From positions 3,338,488-3,402,487 of the forward strand of contig RQOL01000519.1 in the NCBI GenBank assembly GCA_013076295.1: 64,000 bases of DNA, written 5' to 3'. This DNA is from Sanderia malayensis. Taxonomy: Eukaryota; Cnidaria; Scyphozoa; Semaeostomeae; Pelagiidae. Below, piece after piece: positions 47,196 to 59,505 of the stretch. The notes below the pieces were generated by a model. That model did no database searches. It worked only from the letters and a program-made list of their open reading frames with translations, and was not told the origin of the DNA. Each line of letters starts with the position of its first letter. Position 1 is the first letter of the stretch. The position numbers and the translations under genes are program-made.

Positions 47196-47610
47196 CAGTG
47201 CCGCATTTACCCATGGGCCAACTGGGCCCGGGCCCAGAGGCCCCCTAAGATTCTTAGATTTAGGGGCCCCGAGCAAAATTTCGGAAAACCTATGAACTAT
47301 TGTTGATTTATTCTTGTGTTTGAATTGAGAACTAATGTCTTCAAACAACACATTTTTTGACAATATGTGATCCTCTAAATGACACATTATTCCTTGAAGT
47401 TGGATGTCATAAACTGATTTTGGCGCCATCAGCCAGAAATCATGATTTTATTTTTATTTTACTTCCATTAGCAAGTTGTTAGTATGCTAATAAAATTATG
47501 CTTACAGGGTACTGAGGACTATACACGTGACAACAATTTTTGTTTACATATTTCAAGGGGCCCAAATCAATTTTGGGCCCAGGGCCCCAACTGACTTAAA
47601 TGCGGCCCTG
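47196..47610. mobile_element. hAT-type MITE (copy B)
   Basis: Counterpart of 32568-32992 with the same 8-bp flanks GGTACAGG (47188-47195, 47611-47618); slightly shorter through small deletions. Confidence 0.9.
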
Positions 47611-48443
47611 GGTACAGGTACATGTAGTAGCCAGCTAGGCCCAAGCTAGTCCAACCAGGTTGACTAACCCTCAATCTGTCTCTGCAATAAATCATTAAAA
47701 TATTGATTCAGATAAATCCTATTTTCACGAAAACCAGCAAAATGTAATCAACGCTTCATATCCCTCTACGCACAGAGATATAACAACAGTTAATAAAAAA
47801 TGAAACGACAACATACCTTTCTAATTTGCCACTCCCAAAATTTATGAGTTCTGCACTGCAGAATGTGGCAGAATATGGCAACTGATTGCAACATTTCAAA
47901 ACATTGGGCCACAAAGGCCTGTGGGTCTCAAGTCGCAAGGTCATGTGGGTCCAAGATGAAAGAGACCGACGCGCTATTGTTTCAGTCAAGACAATTTGGT
48001 AATCTCACATTTTCCATTTTCTGGAAAACTGCGAGTTAAAAACGACAAAACACCCAAATGAAGTCTTTAACAATTAGATTTCCAACCAAGTCGAGATTTA
48101 CGGTTTTAGCTGAAACACATGTAAATAAATATATGTAGCATTTGACATTTTCTTTGTTTTCCATATTTGAATTACTCTTTACCGTTAAATTAAAAGAACT
48201 CTGACTCACGATTTCATTAAAGCCCTCAAGGCATTCTATGCTAAAGCTCACATCAAAAAAGTAATGCGCAAACTGTGCCTGACTTAAGGCCCTGTTACAA
48301 TGATGAGCACTTTTCGCAAAATCACACTCTTTTCTCTCTTTGTTTCCACGTTGGCATATTCTTATCTTCATTATCGAGATATTTATCTTTGCAGCGAAAT
48401 TCGTTATGTGGTTCAATGTAAGCACATTTTTGTTGGTTACTCC

Positions 48444-50252
48444 CCAGTGGGCAGACAACGTTAGTACAACGTCGAGAAGACGTTCAAGTCTAACGTTGCT
48501 TCTACGTTGAATTTACGCTGGCAATGAACGTTTTTGTCAACGTTGATGATCAACGTTGGTTGACACAACATTTCTCTTGGAGTCATTTTTCAACGTTCAT
48601 ATTATGTTGAATCAACGTTTAATTAACGTTTTTTCCACGCACGTCCACCTATAAAGCATTCATTGTTTATTTCACAATGTTTAGTTCAACATAATCCTCA
48701 CAAGCTCATAATAGAGCTAAACTTCTTTCGTGTATTTCGAAAAGGGGAAGTTTCGTATAGATAAATAAAGACAAATTATACATTTGGAACAATTCATTGT
48801 AAATTCGTCCTTGTATGTTTACACAAAAACTAAAAAAGTTCGTATACTTTTTTAAACCAAATGATATCTTTTCTTATTTTCTTTTATTCCACCACCTTTT
48901 CTAAGTTTTTCAACTTTTAGTAGTTGACAAGAATGCTGTTAATTTCAGTTTCCATTGCTTTGCTCCTCGACTTTGGAGAGGAGAACCACAACTAGAAAAA
49001 AAGAGAATGCAAAATTTAGTACCTGAGAACGCTCACAACATGTTACTCGCAAATTTAACTGTTTTAAATAGTTTCTAGTTCTGAAACTATCAAGGGATGG
49101 CAATTGGAGAGTTGATGTTAATTAACACTTAAAAACATGATAGGCCTACAGAATAGGGCGTTTTGTTCTTTCTCTTTATCAACTTCAACTGTGTAAGGCA
49201 CTTTCTGTTTTAATTTTCTGCATAAATCAACCAAATCTATTGTTATAAAATACCCTTACATATGTAAACGCTTTAAATAATTATTTGCTTTACGATTATC
49301 AAAGCATGAAAATGTGAATAATTGATGTTCATAAAAGCTTGAAAATACAATACTTACCAAATGAAGTTCTTTGATATATTTTATGTTGCAACTTTTGTTT
49401 TGCATTTTTCTCCAAGTATCAAAGCAACTAAATGGTTGAGACTTTTGCAAAACACAGCTTTAAAATTACAACGCCAGTGTAACTTTACTCAGATATATTT
49501 TTCTCAGATGTTACTAAACTTTTCTGTCAAGGAATAGTTGTAATTTAAATATCAAACATTGAACTAACCGCCAAAAATCCCTCACTTCGAAACTCTGTCA
49601 AAGTGTAAAAGTTTTGTTGCTTGGAAAAAAAAGAATAGTGCCTTCATTTTCGCACCGTAGTAAAGGCAAAAGGAAAAGCGGGAATAACCTGCGACATCGA
49701 AGAGGTTGTGTAAACATAGAAGATTGAATTTACAATTAATTATTGCCAATATTAGTTCTTTTTATTTATCTACACGAAACTTGCGCTGTTCCAAATACAC
49801 GGAATACGTTTAGCTCTGTTATGAGCTTGTAAGAGGATTATGTTCAATTAACAATTAAAACATATAATGAGTGCTTTGGGTGGACGTACGTGGAAATAAC
49901 GTTGATTAAACGTTGATTCAAGAACATAATGTGAACATTGAAAAATGGTTGCAAGACAAACGTTGTCTCAACGTTGATCTTCAAAGTTGACAAAAACTTG
50001 TCTTTAACTTGGCATTCATGGAAATAGTAAACTTTTTACCATATTCGAGTTATTCATTCACATTAAACTTCGTTATTCGATCGATGTTAGAAAAATACTA
50101 AAATCTATTCAACGTTGCATCAACGAAATATCTCAACGTTGTTTTCAGGTTGAGATATCGACGTTGATAAAACGTTGAATAGACGTTGATGAACCTGCTA
50201 ACCAAATTTCAAACTCATCTCCACTTTGAATCAACGTCGTATTGCCCACTGG
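48444..50252. mobile_element. CCAGTGGGCA-ended element (copy B)
   Basis: Counterpart of 33826-35637 with the same ends and AACGTTGA-rich subterminal regions. Confidence 0.75.
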
Positions 50253-50487
50253 ATCGTGCGCAATATAAGTCTCCAGACTATCCGCGTAGATTGTAATATA
50301 ATGTGTTTTCACCATCCTTTATCGGCATTCATTGTATACAACAATATTTGAATAGCATTCAGTCTATAGATGTATTTGAACTCAGTTTGCGTCCCCAAAC
50401 CTAAATTATTAAAACCAAGGCTAAAGCCGGTCTTTAACCATAGCTACGCTATTGCTAACAATTGCGCGTTCTTCTTTGTTCTTCCAG

Positions 50488-52588
50488 AAATGTCCACAAC
50501 GTTAAAAGAAAAACTGTGGAAGGAGCTTGAAAAATGGAGCATAAGCTTGGTTGACACAAACGGAAGTGACGAAGGAGGATTTTTTATCGAAAAAGAAGAG
50601 GATCGTGAAAACTATACAGCCGAATTACGTCTTTCGTATACAAGAAAGCTAAATCAAAACTTACCCGGAGAGTTATCGACTTTTTTAGAGCACCCAGGGA
50701 AAGATGAAGGATGCCTTGATTATGAAGAATTGATCACGTCTAGAATTAGACAATGCTTTATTAGGGGAGTTCCTGGCGTAGGAAAAACAAGCTTAATTGA
50801 ATACATTGCATTGAAATGGGCAAAGGGGGAGTTATTCAACGATGACAAGGGGAATGCCCGGTTGACTTCCTTTTTGTGATAAAGTGCAGAGAACTAGACG
50901 AGGAAGACGAAGAAACTATTGAGGGATTTTTTAAAAGAAAATTTGATGTTAACGTAAACGAATTGCGTAACAACGGCGAAAAAGTTCTGCTAATTATAGA
51001 TGGCCTGGATGAAGGTGCAGACTTGCAAAAGTCTTTGCAGGGAAATTCGAAGTTAAGAGAGCCAATGCTTGAAAATGGCTCTTTTTTGAAAGGCCATGCA
51101 ACACTGGCAACAGGAAGACCACATATTGAGTCAATAATTGACGCTTTAAAGAAGGTTATTGGGGAATACAAAAGGATAGAGGTTACAGGTCTTTCGGCCA
51201 AAGAGGTTCATAAGCAAATTGATAGGATTGCAAACAACAACGAGATGACTGCATCGAAAATCAAACAGAAAGTCGAAAGCTCCGCATGTATGAGGGCCCT
51301 TGCCGCTATACCACAATATCTGAAAACCCTTTGCTATGTGACAACAATCCAAGGGAAGAGTTCAGATGTTGAGGACACAATGACATCTTTGTATATTTGG
51401 ACATTATATTCATTTTGGACCCAGCACGTAAATGATAAAGGCAACTATGAAAGAAATGGAGTATATGATTGCTTTAATGATCCTGAGACAAAAACATTCA
51501 TCCGTGTGTTATCAAACATTTCTTATGAGCTGCTGAAGCAAGATAAAATTATCTTCAAACACAAAGATTTTCCTGAAATAGCTAAACTGACAGCCGAAAA
51601 CCAGCAATGTTCAATACTTTTTTCGTAAAGAAAAAAAGACATCACCAGCCATTATACCAGTTCAAGCATTTAACAATGCATGAGTTTTTTGCTGCAACTC
51701 ATTGTTTTCTCACGAAAATACAAGCTGAAGTTGTTCTAGAGAGAAAGTTCTATGAAGTTGCACGTTTCATTGGAGGATTCATAGCAGCCGAAGAATCTGA
51801 TAATGATGAGAGCATCACGACAGGTTACATCAACTGCCTCAAAGATGCTAATGCAAATGAATGCAAGAAGGGAAAAGCTGTTTCATATTTCAATTCAGTG
51901 CTTAATTGTTTGCAGCGACTCAAGGTGCAAGGTGAATTTGCACAGCACTTTGCTTTGGGCCTATTTCGTGAGATGTTTAAAGGTGGAGAAAATCTTCACG
52001 ATGCATCTGTTCACACAATTCCACGTTTTCAGTGTGTTGTGGGAGATCCAGCATTTGTCTATTATGACATGACGCAAATCCAGTTGGATGTGCTTGTGCA
52101 CTTTATAAAATTGATGAAAGAAAATAATTTGCTGAATAAGCTAAATGAAACAACACTCAGAATTCGATTCTCTGATCTAACTCAGCATAGTTACTATGGC
52201 GATGGTGATAATGCATTAAATGACTTATTTAAAACTTTCCTAAGTTTTAAAAACGTTTGGTTCACATACTGTGAATCCAACTCATTCCCGTGGATGAAAA
52301 TGGTCGAAGTAAAATGCCCGACACAGTCAAAACTTGACCATTTGTACATCAACAGATGTTTCATGACAGAAGAGGATACAATTCAACTTGTAAAAATTAT
52401 TCCATTTGCAGCCAGAGTTGAGCTTACGCGATGATGTGCTAGAAAAGTTACTCGTTGCAATAAAAGAAGAGCAGAATCAAAAGAGAGCAAGACTCACAGA
52501 GCTGAAGATGAACTACTGCAGGATCAAGAGTGACTTTAAGAAGAAATTCATGAGCTTGAAGGGTGTAGAGACAAAGATCATTAAATAA
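50488..52588 (+). pseudogene. NACHT-domain NLR-type receptor, frame-disrupted
   Basis: It begins after a pyrimidine-rich acceptor TTCTTCCAG (50487), in phase 1, so the last small TIR-gene exon (ending 29810/40378) can join it; alternatively the ATG at 50490 is a start. Walker A is GVPGVGKTS (about 50764-50792) and Walker B LLIIDGLDEG (about 50988-51017). These are followed by ATGRPHI, an LKTLCYVTTI helical region, YQFKHLTMHEFFAA of the winged-helix region, and a short leucine-rich tail (VLEKLL...LTELKMNYC). NACHT proteins are ATP-driven oligomerising sensors of innate immunity. The frame shifts near 50860, 51615-51650 and 52415; each is explained by single extra bases beside short homopolymers, so assembly error is as possible as pseudogenisation. 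The leucine-rich part is unusually short. Confidence 0.8.
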
Positions 52589-53590
52589 AAGATGACTTTG
52601 CCATGTTATCAACTCATTTCTTCTTGGAAAGAAACTTTCAACTAAATCTTGTTCAAGTTATGTTACAACTTATACGATGTAAGTTATTATTAAAGCATTT
52701 ACATTGCACATGTTCTGCTTTCTTCGAAGTTTGTTATTTCTTATGAGATCTTCATTAAATTTTCCGAATATATATTGGAACGAAACATTTCATTTTCCAA
52801 GTATTCAGTATATAGTTTCATTTATTGACCCTAGTAACATATTTATTTCTTCGTGAATTGTTTGTAATAATTTTTTGCCAGAAAAAACATAGCGTTGAGA
52901 CTTCAAGAGGACAACGTTCATGGAGGGGAACAAATATTCAAATAGGGAGGATGCAGCATCTTATAACATAAATACGCGAAATCTACCCACGTCATCTCTC
53001 CTAAGCCAATAGGAACACAATACACTCTAGCGCCTAGCAGCTAGATCAAGTACTATGTTTCTCTACCTCCCCTCTACTTCGAGTTTTACTAGCAACAAAA
53101 ACACAACCTCTTTTTGAACATGAAAACGTCCCGCCATCTCACCTTCATTCCGCCATCTTGTGTACCCTAATATAGTCCCTGCTCTACTTGATATTTAATT
53201 GATTATTACTATGTTTACTATTATCTTAATTAGATTTTCATATTTACCTACCTTATAGTTTAGAACACCGGACACTGCAAAACTTTGTAAGTATCAAACA
53301 TTCGCTGTTTTGAGCTTTTTTATGTGTTGTTACAGCTCAGATATGCTTGGTAATGGTAGTTGAATTTTGAACGCTTTGCAATTTTTTCACACAATTTTAA
53401 AAGCATTTGTCGTTTTTAAATCCATGAACATGAGAATTGATGACCTATACAAACTTTGCAATGTGTGTTGCACGTTTTTGATAATGTCCTTGTCTAGGAG
53501 ATATTCTATTTGTATCTTAATGAGAATTCTGTTGTATCGTGATGATATTGCGCCACACCAAATGGGTGTGAAGAGCACGTAATCGGCATG
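52589..53590. other. non-coding region including a repeat shared with 54100-54430
   Basis: No gene seen. The part at about 52960-53270 (ATAAATACGCGAAATCTACC, GCCAATAGGAACACAATACA, then GTTTACTATTATCTTAATT) resembles 54105-54370 (ATAGGAACGCGAATACGGC, ACCAATAAGAATACGGCAAA, then GTTTAATGCTATCTTAATT). The two are diverged copies of one unidentified repeat, possibly solo LTRs. Confidence 0.4.
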
Positions 53591-55625
53591 CAGCAATCAA
53601 CAACGAGATCTATGTCAACAAGCTAGCTGGATATTCAATTGCTAACAAATTTGGAAGTTGAACAAATCGCTCTACGGACTGAAAAAGAGTGGTAGAAATT
53701 GGCATCAAACACGGTCTGGTTACCTAATGAAACTTGGGTTCAACCAATCTGCTGCTGAGCCGTGGATATTATTAAAACGTGATGGCAAGGCAACGACACT
53801 ACAATTCTACCTAATCGTATGTATTCAATAAAACTTTTCGTTATAGGTTATACGGTTACCACGCTAATCTCAACACCTTAATTGTCCAACATCCGCAAAT
53901 TGGACAATTTTGAAGCATGTTTTTCGTTAAAGCAAAGTGTTTCTTATAAATTGACTTTCACCAAATCAACAAATTTCTCAATTCCTGCCTGTCATGAATT
54001 GTTGTTAATAATTTTGTAGCCCCCAAATAAATTAATTAACGTTTAGGTGACAAGAAGCCAAATCAATGGCGGGGCGCCATTATCTATGCGAAAAGGACTT
54101 AACATGTTATAGCATAGGAACGCGAATACGGCATACGCCAATTCTCTTTAACCAATAAGAATACGGCAAACACACTCGTGACTCACCTAGCATTCAGAAC
54201 AAAACACGAATTCGAATTCTTATTCAAGACAAAATTTCCCACCATCCCACCCTCCTACTGTTACCTAGCGTACCTTTTAGGGATTGATTTTACTAGTTCC
54301 TTTACTATTATTATTATCGTGTTTAATGCTATCTTAATTCTACTGCCGTACGTAGATGTATTATAGTTTTTAAAACATTAACTTTGCCAGGACATCTAGC
54401 GTGCCAGACTCTGTCTTTTTCGATTTTGTTATGTCTTATCGCATGCCAGTATATCAGTAATATTAAGTTTAATTTAGAGAATTTATCCGATTTTTCTGTA
54501 AAATGATCTGCAATAAATATCTATCTTGCATTATCAATAAATATGAAATGGTTCCTCTGGTGGCAAGCCTCACTCATACGACCCGGTCAGATTTTGTTGT
54601 CGAAATTTTTGAATAACATTGGGGATCTTCGCCTGGCAACGGGGCACTCCCCTGTGCGCGTGACATGCATTTCCAAAGATATGGTCAAAGAAAACAGGAT
54701 TGTATTTTAAAGGCCTTGCCTCATCATACCTATGCATCGCCTAGCAACGGGGCACTCCCCTGTGCGCGGGGCATGCGTTTCAAAATTTGTCGCAGATTGT
54801 GTTACTCGTGGTTTTACCTATGCTAAACTCGCACCCGTTGTCATATAAACTAGTTTCACTTCTTCTACGCTGTGGCCAGCAGAAAGTGCTCGCTCAATCT
54901 TTAGCTCTCACTTTTCATAGAATCACCAAATTACACTTTACAAAGGGGGATCAGATATTGAATATAAGAGCCCCCGCGTAGGGCTGATGAGATGTTTGCT
55001 ACCATGAACCATCTCCGCGAACTCCCACATGAAACTTGTGTTGTTTTTCTTGTATTCAGGCTTCGCTGCCAAATGCTAAAGATAAGCTCGCTTCCAACTA
55101 CACTTGGGGCGAAAAAAGGATTAATTGAGAATCAATGCGTTTTTTGGTGCAGATTGGGCATCCTCTTTACAAGATCGACACGGAATCAGTAGTTACGTCA
55201 TTAGTCTAACTAAGAATGGACCACCAATTAGCTGGAAGTCTAAGAAGCAGTCATCAGTGGCCCTATCAACATGTAAAGCTGAGTAGATAATTTATCTATT
55301 GCATGTCAAGAAACATTCTATTTTACTAGATTATTAAATGAGTCACTGTCATCTAATCTTCAACCTCCGATCATCAATTTTGACTTTAACGCCACTATTG
55401 AGCATTGCCAATCAAAAGTGACAACCAAGGAGCTTTAGCTCTTGTGAAGAAATCTGTGAAACATATCAAGTGAAAGCATATTGACATCCATTATTATTAT
55501 GTGTGTAAATGTTTCAATGGTAATAAGATCACTTTGGACCATGTTCAATCAGATAAAAACATAGCCGATATTCTTACAAAGCCTCCGAAAAAACACTTTT
55601 TACCTCAATTCGGACAATTCTTATA
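53591..55625 (+). pseudogene. Copia retrotransposon relic (RT and RNase H pieces)
   Basis: At 53600-53820 broken frames read NEIYVNK, FGKLNKSLYGLKKSG and RNWHQTRSGYLMKLGFNQSA, the Copia RT. After about 1.2 kb of inserted non-coding sequence (53830-55070, including the repeat at 54100-54430), the RNase H part resumes: DWASSLQDRHGISSYVISL, PPISWKSKKQSSVALSTCKA, then DKNIADILTKP and HFLPQFGQFLYG near 55550-55630. Stops are frequent, including one where the RNase H Glu-Tyr follows ALSTCKAE. A dead copy. Confidence 0.75.
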
Positions 55626-56145
55626 TGGAAAACAGAAATATGACATCAAGAGCTGATATTTTATCCAGCCGCAAAGGCCACCATATTTGTTTCCGTTTTT
55701 ATGCTTATCCAGCTTTCTTATTTTCCCAATTTTTCTTTTGTTCTTACCTTTTTTTCATAACGGCAGCGCGTTATAGCGTGTTTCGAGGTTCTCGGAGATA
55801 TTCTGCTGTTGTATTGAACGTTCATGATTTTATGCAAAATTAAGTGATTGCTCTATCGCAAGTGCAACAAGTATTAGTGTAGCATTTCGGATTCTTGTAC
55901 AAATTTGTATCTATGTGTTAATCTTGCGTGTTTGTATGTCATGTTCCGGTACCGTGTCTGTCTGTCTGAGTAACACCATCGTGTCGTCCAATATGTTCCC
56001 TCTGTATTTGCCGCACGTGTATGTGTTTGATTAAGCGATATATTCTGATCTTAATGTGTAATTTATTCAGTTGGTGATTAAAGCTTGAACAGGCAACATC
56101 TTGTGTTTTTCTTATTTGAATATCTGTTTCATCGCCACGCTACAA
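55626..56145 (+). repeat. probable 5' LTR/leader of the Gypsy element
   Basis: The sequence between the Copia end and gag ends ...CGCCACGCTACA followed by AATTGGTGACAGGAGC, the usual LTR end plus a primer-binding-site-like segment just before gag. The LTR start was not located because the second LTR is outside or lost. Confidence 0.4.
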
Positions 56146-56173
56146 ATTGGTGACAGGAGCAAAACCAAAGAAA

Positions 56174-57106
56174 ATGCCTTCAATTATATCACCCGATCGA
56201 TTTCCCTCAGGTGATTTTAATGCCTGGCTCCGCCACTTTACACGCTGTGCACAGGCCAACGATTGGGACGAGGAAATCCAACTGACGAAGCTACCAGCGC
56301 TTCTGCAAGGCCCTGGGGCGACCTACTATGATACCATTGATGAAGATGATAAAGATTCTTTGGATCATCTCCTTACCAGTCTGAAAAGTTGCTTCGCACC
56401 CGCCGCGGACCGAGAAAAATACTACCGTGAATTCGAAGAAAAACGTCTCCGGACTGCCGAAGACCCGGCAATTTTCCTGTGGCGCCTGAAGGAAGCTCTG
56501 AAAAACGCAGAACCGGACTTATCCCCGTCCGCCTTCGACGCTCTTTTGCGTCGTCAATTTTTCAGAGGTTTGCCGGAGGAGATCCAGTTGAAATTATTGG
56601 AATCTGACCCTACTCCTTCATTAACGACGATGACCCACTTTGCACAAAGATTTCGCTCATTACGAAACCTGCCGGCGTCTTCATGCTCCGCCGTCATGTC
56701 AGACAGCTCGTTGCCAACCAACAATCGGGAAAGTCACAAGCCGCCTAACCAGTTGAAAACGATTACAAACATCGTCAAACAGCTTGCAGAAAATCAGGCC
56801 CAACTTGTTGCTGCCATCAGCCCTCAGCCGTCTCAAACTCATGCCTCACACGGCCCTGGACGACGCCCCACACACCCCGTCCGTTGTTTCTTTTGTGGTG
56901 AAGAGGGACATGTTGCTCATCGGCGACGATCCCCACGCTGCACGCTTTGTTCTGGGTGGGGGCATAACGCCACCATCTGTGCCAACAACAACAACCACCA
57001 CAACAACCACAACCACATCCCCAGCGAGGACGAGCACCAACATCGTGATGGCCTACGCGCCCACCAACAGACTCATCGTGATTGTAGTAAGTCTTTAAAC
57101 TATTAA
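56174..57106 (+). CDS. Gypsy gag
   Basis: Starts at the ATG in AAAGAAAATGCC (56174); upstream open frame is leader. The matrix/capsid part reads FNAWLRHFTRCAQANDWDEE, KLPALLQGPGATYYDTI, REKYYREFEEKRLRTAEDPA and LRRQFFRGLPEEIQLKLL, typical of Gypsy gag. The nucleocapsid has two zinc knuckles: CFFCGEEGHVAHRRR, with the fourth Cys lost, and CTLCSGWGHNATIC, intact. The end runs into His/Asn repeats and a likely frameshift, since the pol region starts in another frame. The protein would package the element RNA into particles. Confidence 0.85.
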   Translation: MPSIISPDRFPSGDFNAWLRHFTRCAQANDWDEEIQLTKLPALLQGPGATYYDTIDEDDKDSLDHLLTSLKSCFAPAADREKYYREFEEKRLRTAEDPAIFLWRLKEALKNAEPDLSPSAFDALLRRQFFRGLPEEIQLKLLESDPTPSLTTMTHFAQRFRSLRNLPASSCSAVMSDSSLPTNNRESHKPPNQLKTITNIVKQLAENQAQLVAAISPQPSQTHASHGPGRRPTHPVRCFFCGEEGHVAHRRRSPRCTLCSGWGHNATICANNNNHHNNHNHIPSEDEHQHRDGLRAHQQTHRDCSKSLNY

Positions 57107-57987
57107 GGGATGCCTCACTTTCTGGCTGGAGTGACGAGCATCCCTCTTTATTTTTTGTTGGGCATACCTCTGTTTTTGTAGTTTTTCTGGTGTGCAACTG
57201 CCAGCTCTTGTTGACACTGGATCTATGAAATCTATTGTCGACTTTCAATCGTTCCAGCGTATTTTCGAACACTGCACCCAGAACAATCTTGAACACCCCG
57301 TCCTCAGAGGTACGTCGAACTCTTGTGTGTCTATTACCGGACAACCACTTCAATTCGTTGGTGAAGCGGTTGTCACGTTTTCATTGCCTGATAGTAATTT
57401 CAAATTTTCATATTTGATTTTCTTGTATGTAATAATGTGCTACAACCCTTCCAATGCCTGCTGGGATGGGATTTCATCACTAAGTTTCGGCTCTCCCTTG
57501 GATTTTCTGGGCATCAGTATTTGTTAAATGGGCCTCATGGCAACACACCTCTGACACCCTGGATTTCTTCTTCGGGTTCCCCTTCTTCTGGTTGTGTTGT
57601 TCTTTCCAGTGCTCCTCGGGTAGAAGCAACTCCTATCCTTATACAGTCTTCCAACCAAGTACCCATCTCGCTTACTCTTGTTGATAGTTTTTCTATACCT
57701 AGGCGTAGTGAGTGCATTGCATTGTGAATACAGACAATGCTGCCTAGGAAGTATTCTGATCAGTTAGGCATGGTGTATCCATTAGAAGCAACAGATTACA
57801 CCACTGCATTCACAGTTAGTAGGGCCAATAAGGGTATTGTTATGTGCGAGTCATGAATTCTTCAGAATCAGATAAACAGCTATACGCAGGCTAGCAAGTA
57901 GGTAAGTTTGTACCTGTAGTTGAGTCAATAGACCCTTCACAGCATCATTCAGGAGACAGTGTCTGTGCCAGTGTTAGTTGTCAGTCA
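57107..57987 (+). pseudogene. Gypsy protease and linker, frameshifted
   Basis: SGVQLPALVDTGSMKSIVD at about 57185-57245 contains the catalytic DTGS of an aspartic protease. A frame change near 57430 leads to CLLGWDFITKF, the end of the protease. The linker to pol (57730-57985) contains several stops. The element therefore could not make a continuous pol from this copy. Confidence 0.75.
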
Positions 57988-59505
57988 GTGATAGAGCCTT
58001 CCACTTTGAAAGAACTGCAGGCCGCTATTAGTCCTTGCTTGACAGCTAATGAGAGAGAACAGCTCTTGAACACATTACTTGAATTTCCTGATGTTTTTAA
58101 CAACCGTCTTGGTCATACTTCTGTCACTATGCACAAGATTGATACCGGTAATTCACCCCCAATTCGTCAATACCCCCGTCGTCTGCCCTACCATTATCGA
58201 AGTGAAGTTGACCAACAAGTTGCTGATATGCTTGCACAAAGTGTCATTCAGCCTAGCACAAGCCCATGGGCATCCCCAGTTGTACTTGTTAAGAAAAAGG
58301 ATGGGTCATATCGTTTTTGTATTGATTACCGCAAATTAAACTCAATTACCAAACAAGATGCCAGCCCTGTGCCCCGGGTAGATGACTTGTTAGATGCCTT
58401 AAATGGCTACAGTATGTTTAGCACATTAGACCTTCGAAGTGGGTACTGGCAAGTGAGTATGACCCCTGAAGACAGAGAGAAAACAGCCTTTATGACCCCA
58501 AATGGTCTGCATGAATTTTTGCTGATGCCCTATGGATTATCTACTGCCCCTGCTACTTTTTCAAGAGCTATAGGCATTGTTCTTTCGGGCCTCACATATG
58601 AAACTTGTTTGTGTTACTTTGATGACGTCATCATTTTCTCTAAGGACATCCGCCAACACTGGGAACGTTTAAAAGCTGTTTTAACTCGCTTTCGTAATCA
58701 AAACCTCCGAGTTAAAGCCTCAAAATGCTCTTTTGCTTCTGATAAAGTTGTGTACTTAGGCCACACTGTTTCTAAACAAGGTGTGCATACTGACCCTTCA
58801 AAAGTGCATGCCGTTAAACAACTAACTGCTCCTTCTACGTTAGATGAACTACGTTCTTTTTTGGGTTTGGCTGGATATTATAAACGATTTATTCCTCAAT
58901 TTGCTACTATTGCTTCGCCATTAACTGACCTCACTAAGAAATCAACCAAATTTATGTGGACGGACAGCACTGAACACGCATTTCAACAACTTAAGTCCTG
59001 TCTCTGCACGGCCACGATATTAGCTTATCCCAACTTCGAAAAACCTTTTGTATTACAAACCGATGCGTCTGACGTGGGTCTGGGAGCTGTTCTAACGCAA
59101 TGTGACACGTCGGGTCATGAAAGGGTAATTTCTTATGCCAGCCGCACTCTCACTAGCAGAGAAAGAAATTATACAGCGATGGAAAAAGAAGCCTTAGCTG
59201 TTGCATTTGCTAGTCAGCATTTTTGCGTATATCTTCTTGGCCGACAATTCTATTTGATCACTGATAACAGTGCGTTAAAATGGCTGCATTCCATTCAACC
59301 CAAGGGTAGGATTGCTCGATGGATAATGGATCTTCAAGAATTTGACTTTACCATAACACATCGCCCTGGGAGCCACAACCAAAATGCCCACGCTCTCTCC
59401 CGCCTTAATCATAAACCTTTAGCTTCCGCTGAGTCACTTGACAGTAGTACCGTCAATTCTTTTGTCGGCCTTTCCCCAGACACTGATTTGTATTCGGCCC
59501 AACGC
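57988..59505 (+). CDS. Gypsy pol: reverse transcriptase and RNase H, truncated
   Basis: An uninterrupted frame of about 506 codons. RT motifs are QSVIQPSTSPWASPVVLVKK, FCIDYRKLN, STLDLRSGYWQV, MPYGLSTAPATFSRAI, YFDDVIIFS (catalytic DD) and KASKCSFASDKVVYLGH. RNase H motifs are LQTDASDVGLGAVL, MEKEALAVAF, ITDNSALKWL and HRPGSHNQNAHALSR. Integrase should follow but the frame is cut after DLYSAQR by the BEL LTR beginning TGTTGTAG at 59506. The last residues before the stop at 59518-59520 come from that LTR. The catalytic residues are intact, so the copy was young when interrupted. Confidence 0.92.

Larger units (their letters stand above)
41894..48215 (-). pseudogene. decayed BEL/Pao element (copy B), interrupted
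   Basis: Same relic as copy A: LTR stub TGTTGTAATGGG at 41894, C-terminal region at about 42120-42550, integrase pieces up to 43043 and again at about 48030-48215. It is further split by the TA-flanked composite insertion (43045-46666) and shares the hAT MITE at 47196-47610. Not functional. Confidence 0.7.
35788..50300. repeat. copy B of the duplicated segment
   Basis: Starts right after the gap with sequence equal to 22069 onward and ends at GATTGTAATATA, where unique sequence leading to the NACHT exon begins. It lacks the foldback element but has a TA-flanked 3.6-kb composite and a roughly 450-bp extra segment at 41248-41705. Confidence 0.95.

Noticed and set aside
22069..50300. Genuine tandem duplication of a TIR gene
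   Set aside because: Not excluded, but the 100-N gap exactly at the junction and the transposon presence/absence pattern favour unmerged haplotypes.
56784..57353. Thr-rich plus frame and Val/Cys-rich minus frames
   Set aside because: Shadows of the Gypsy gag nucleocapsid region with its CAACAACCAC repeats.
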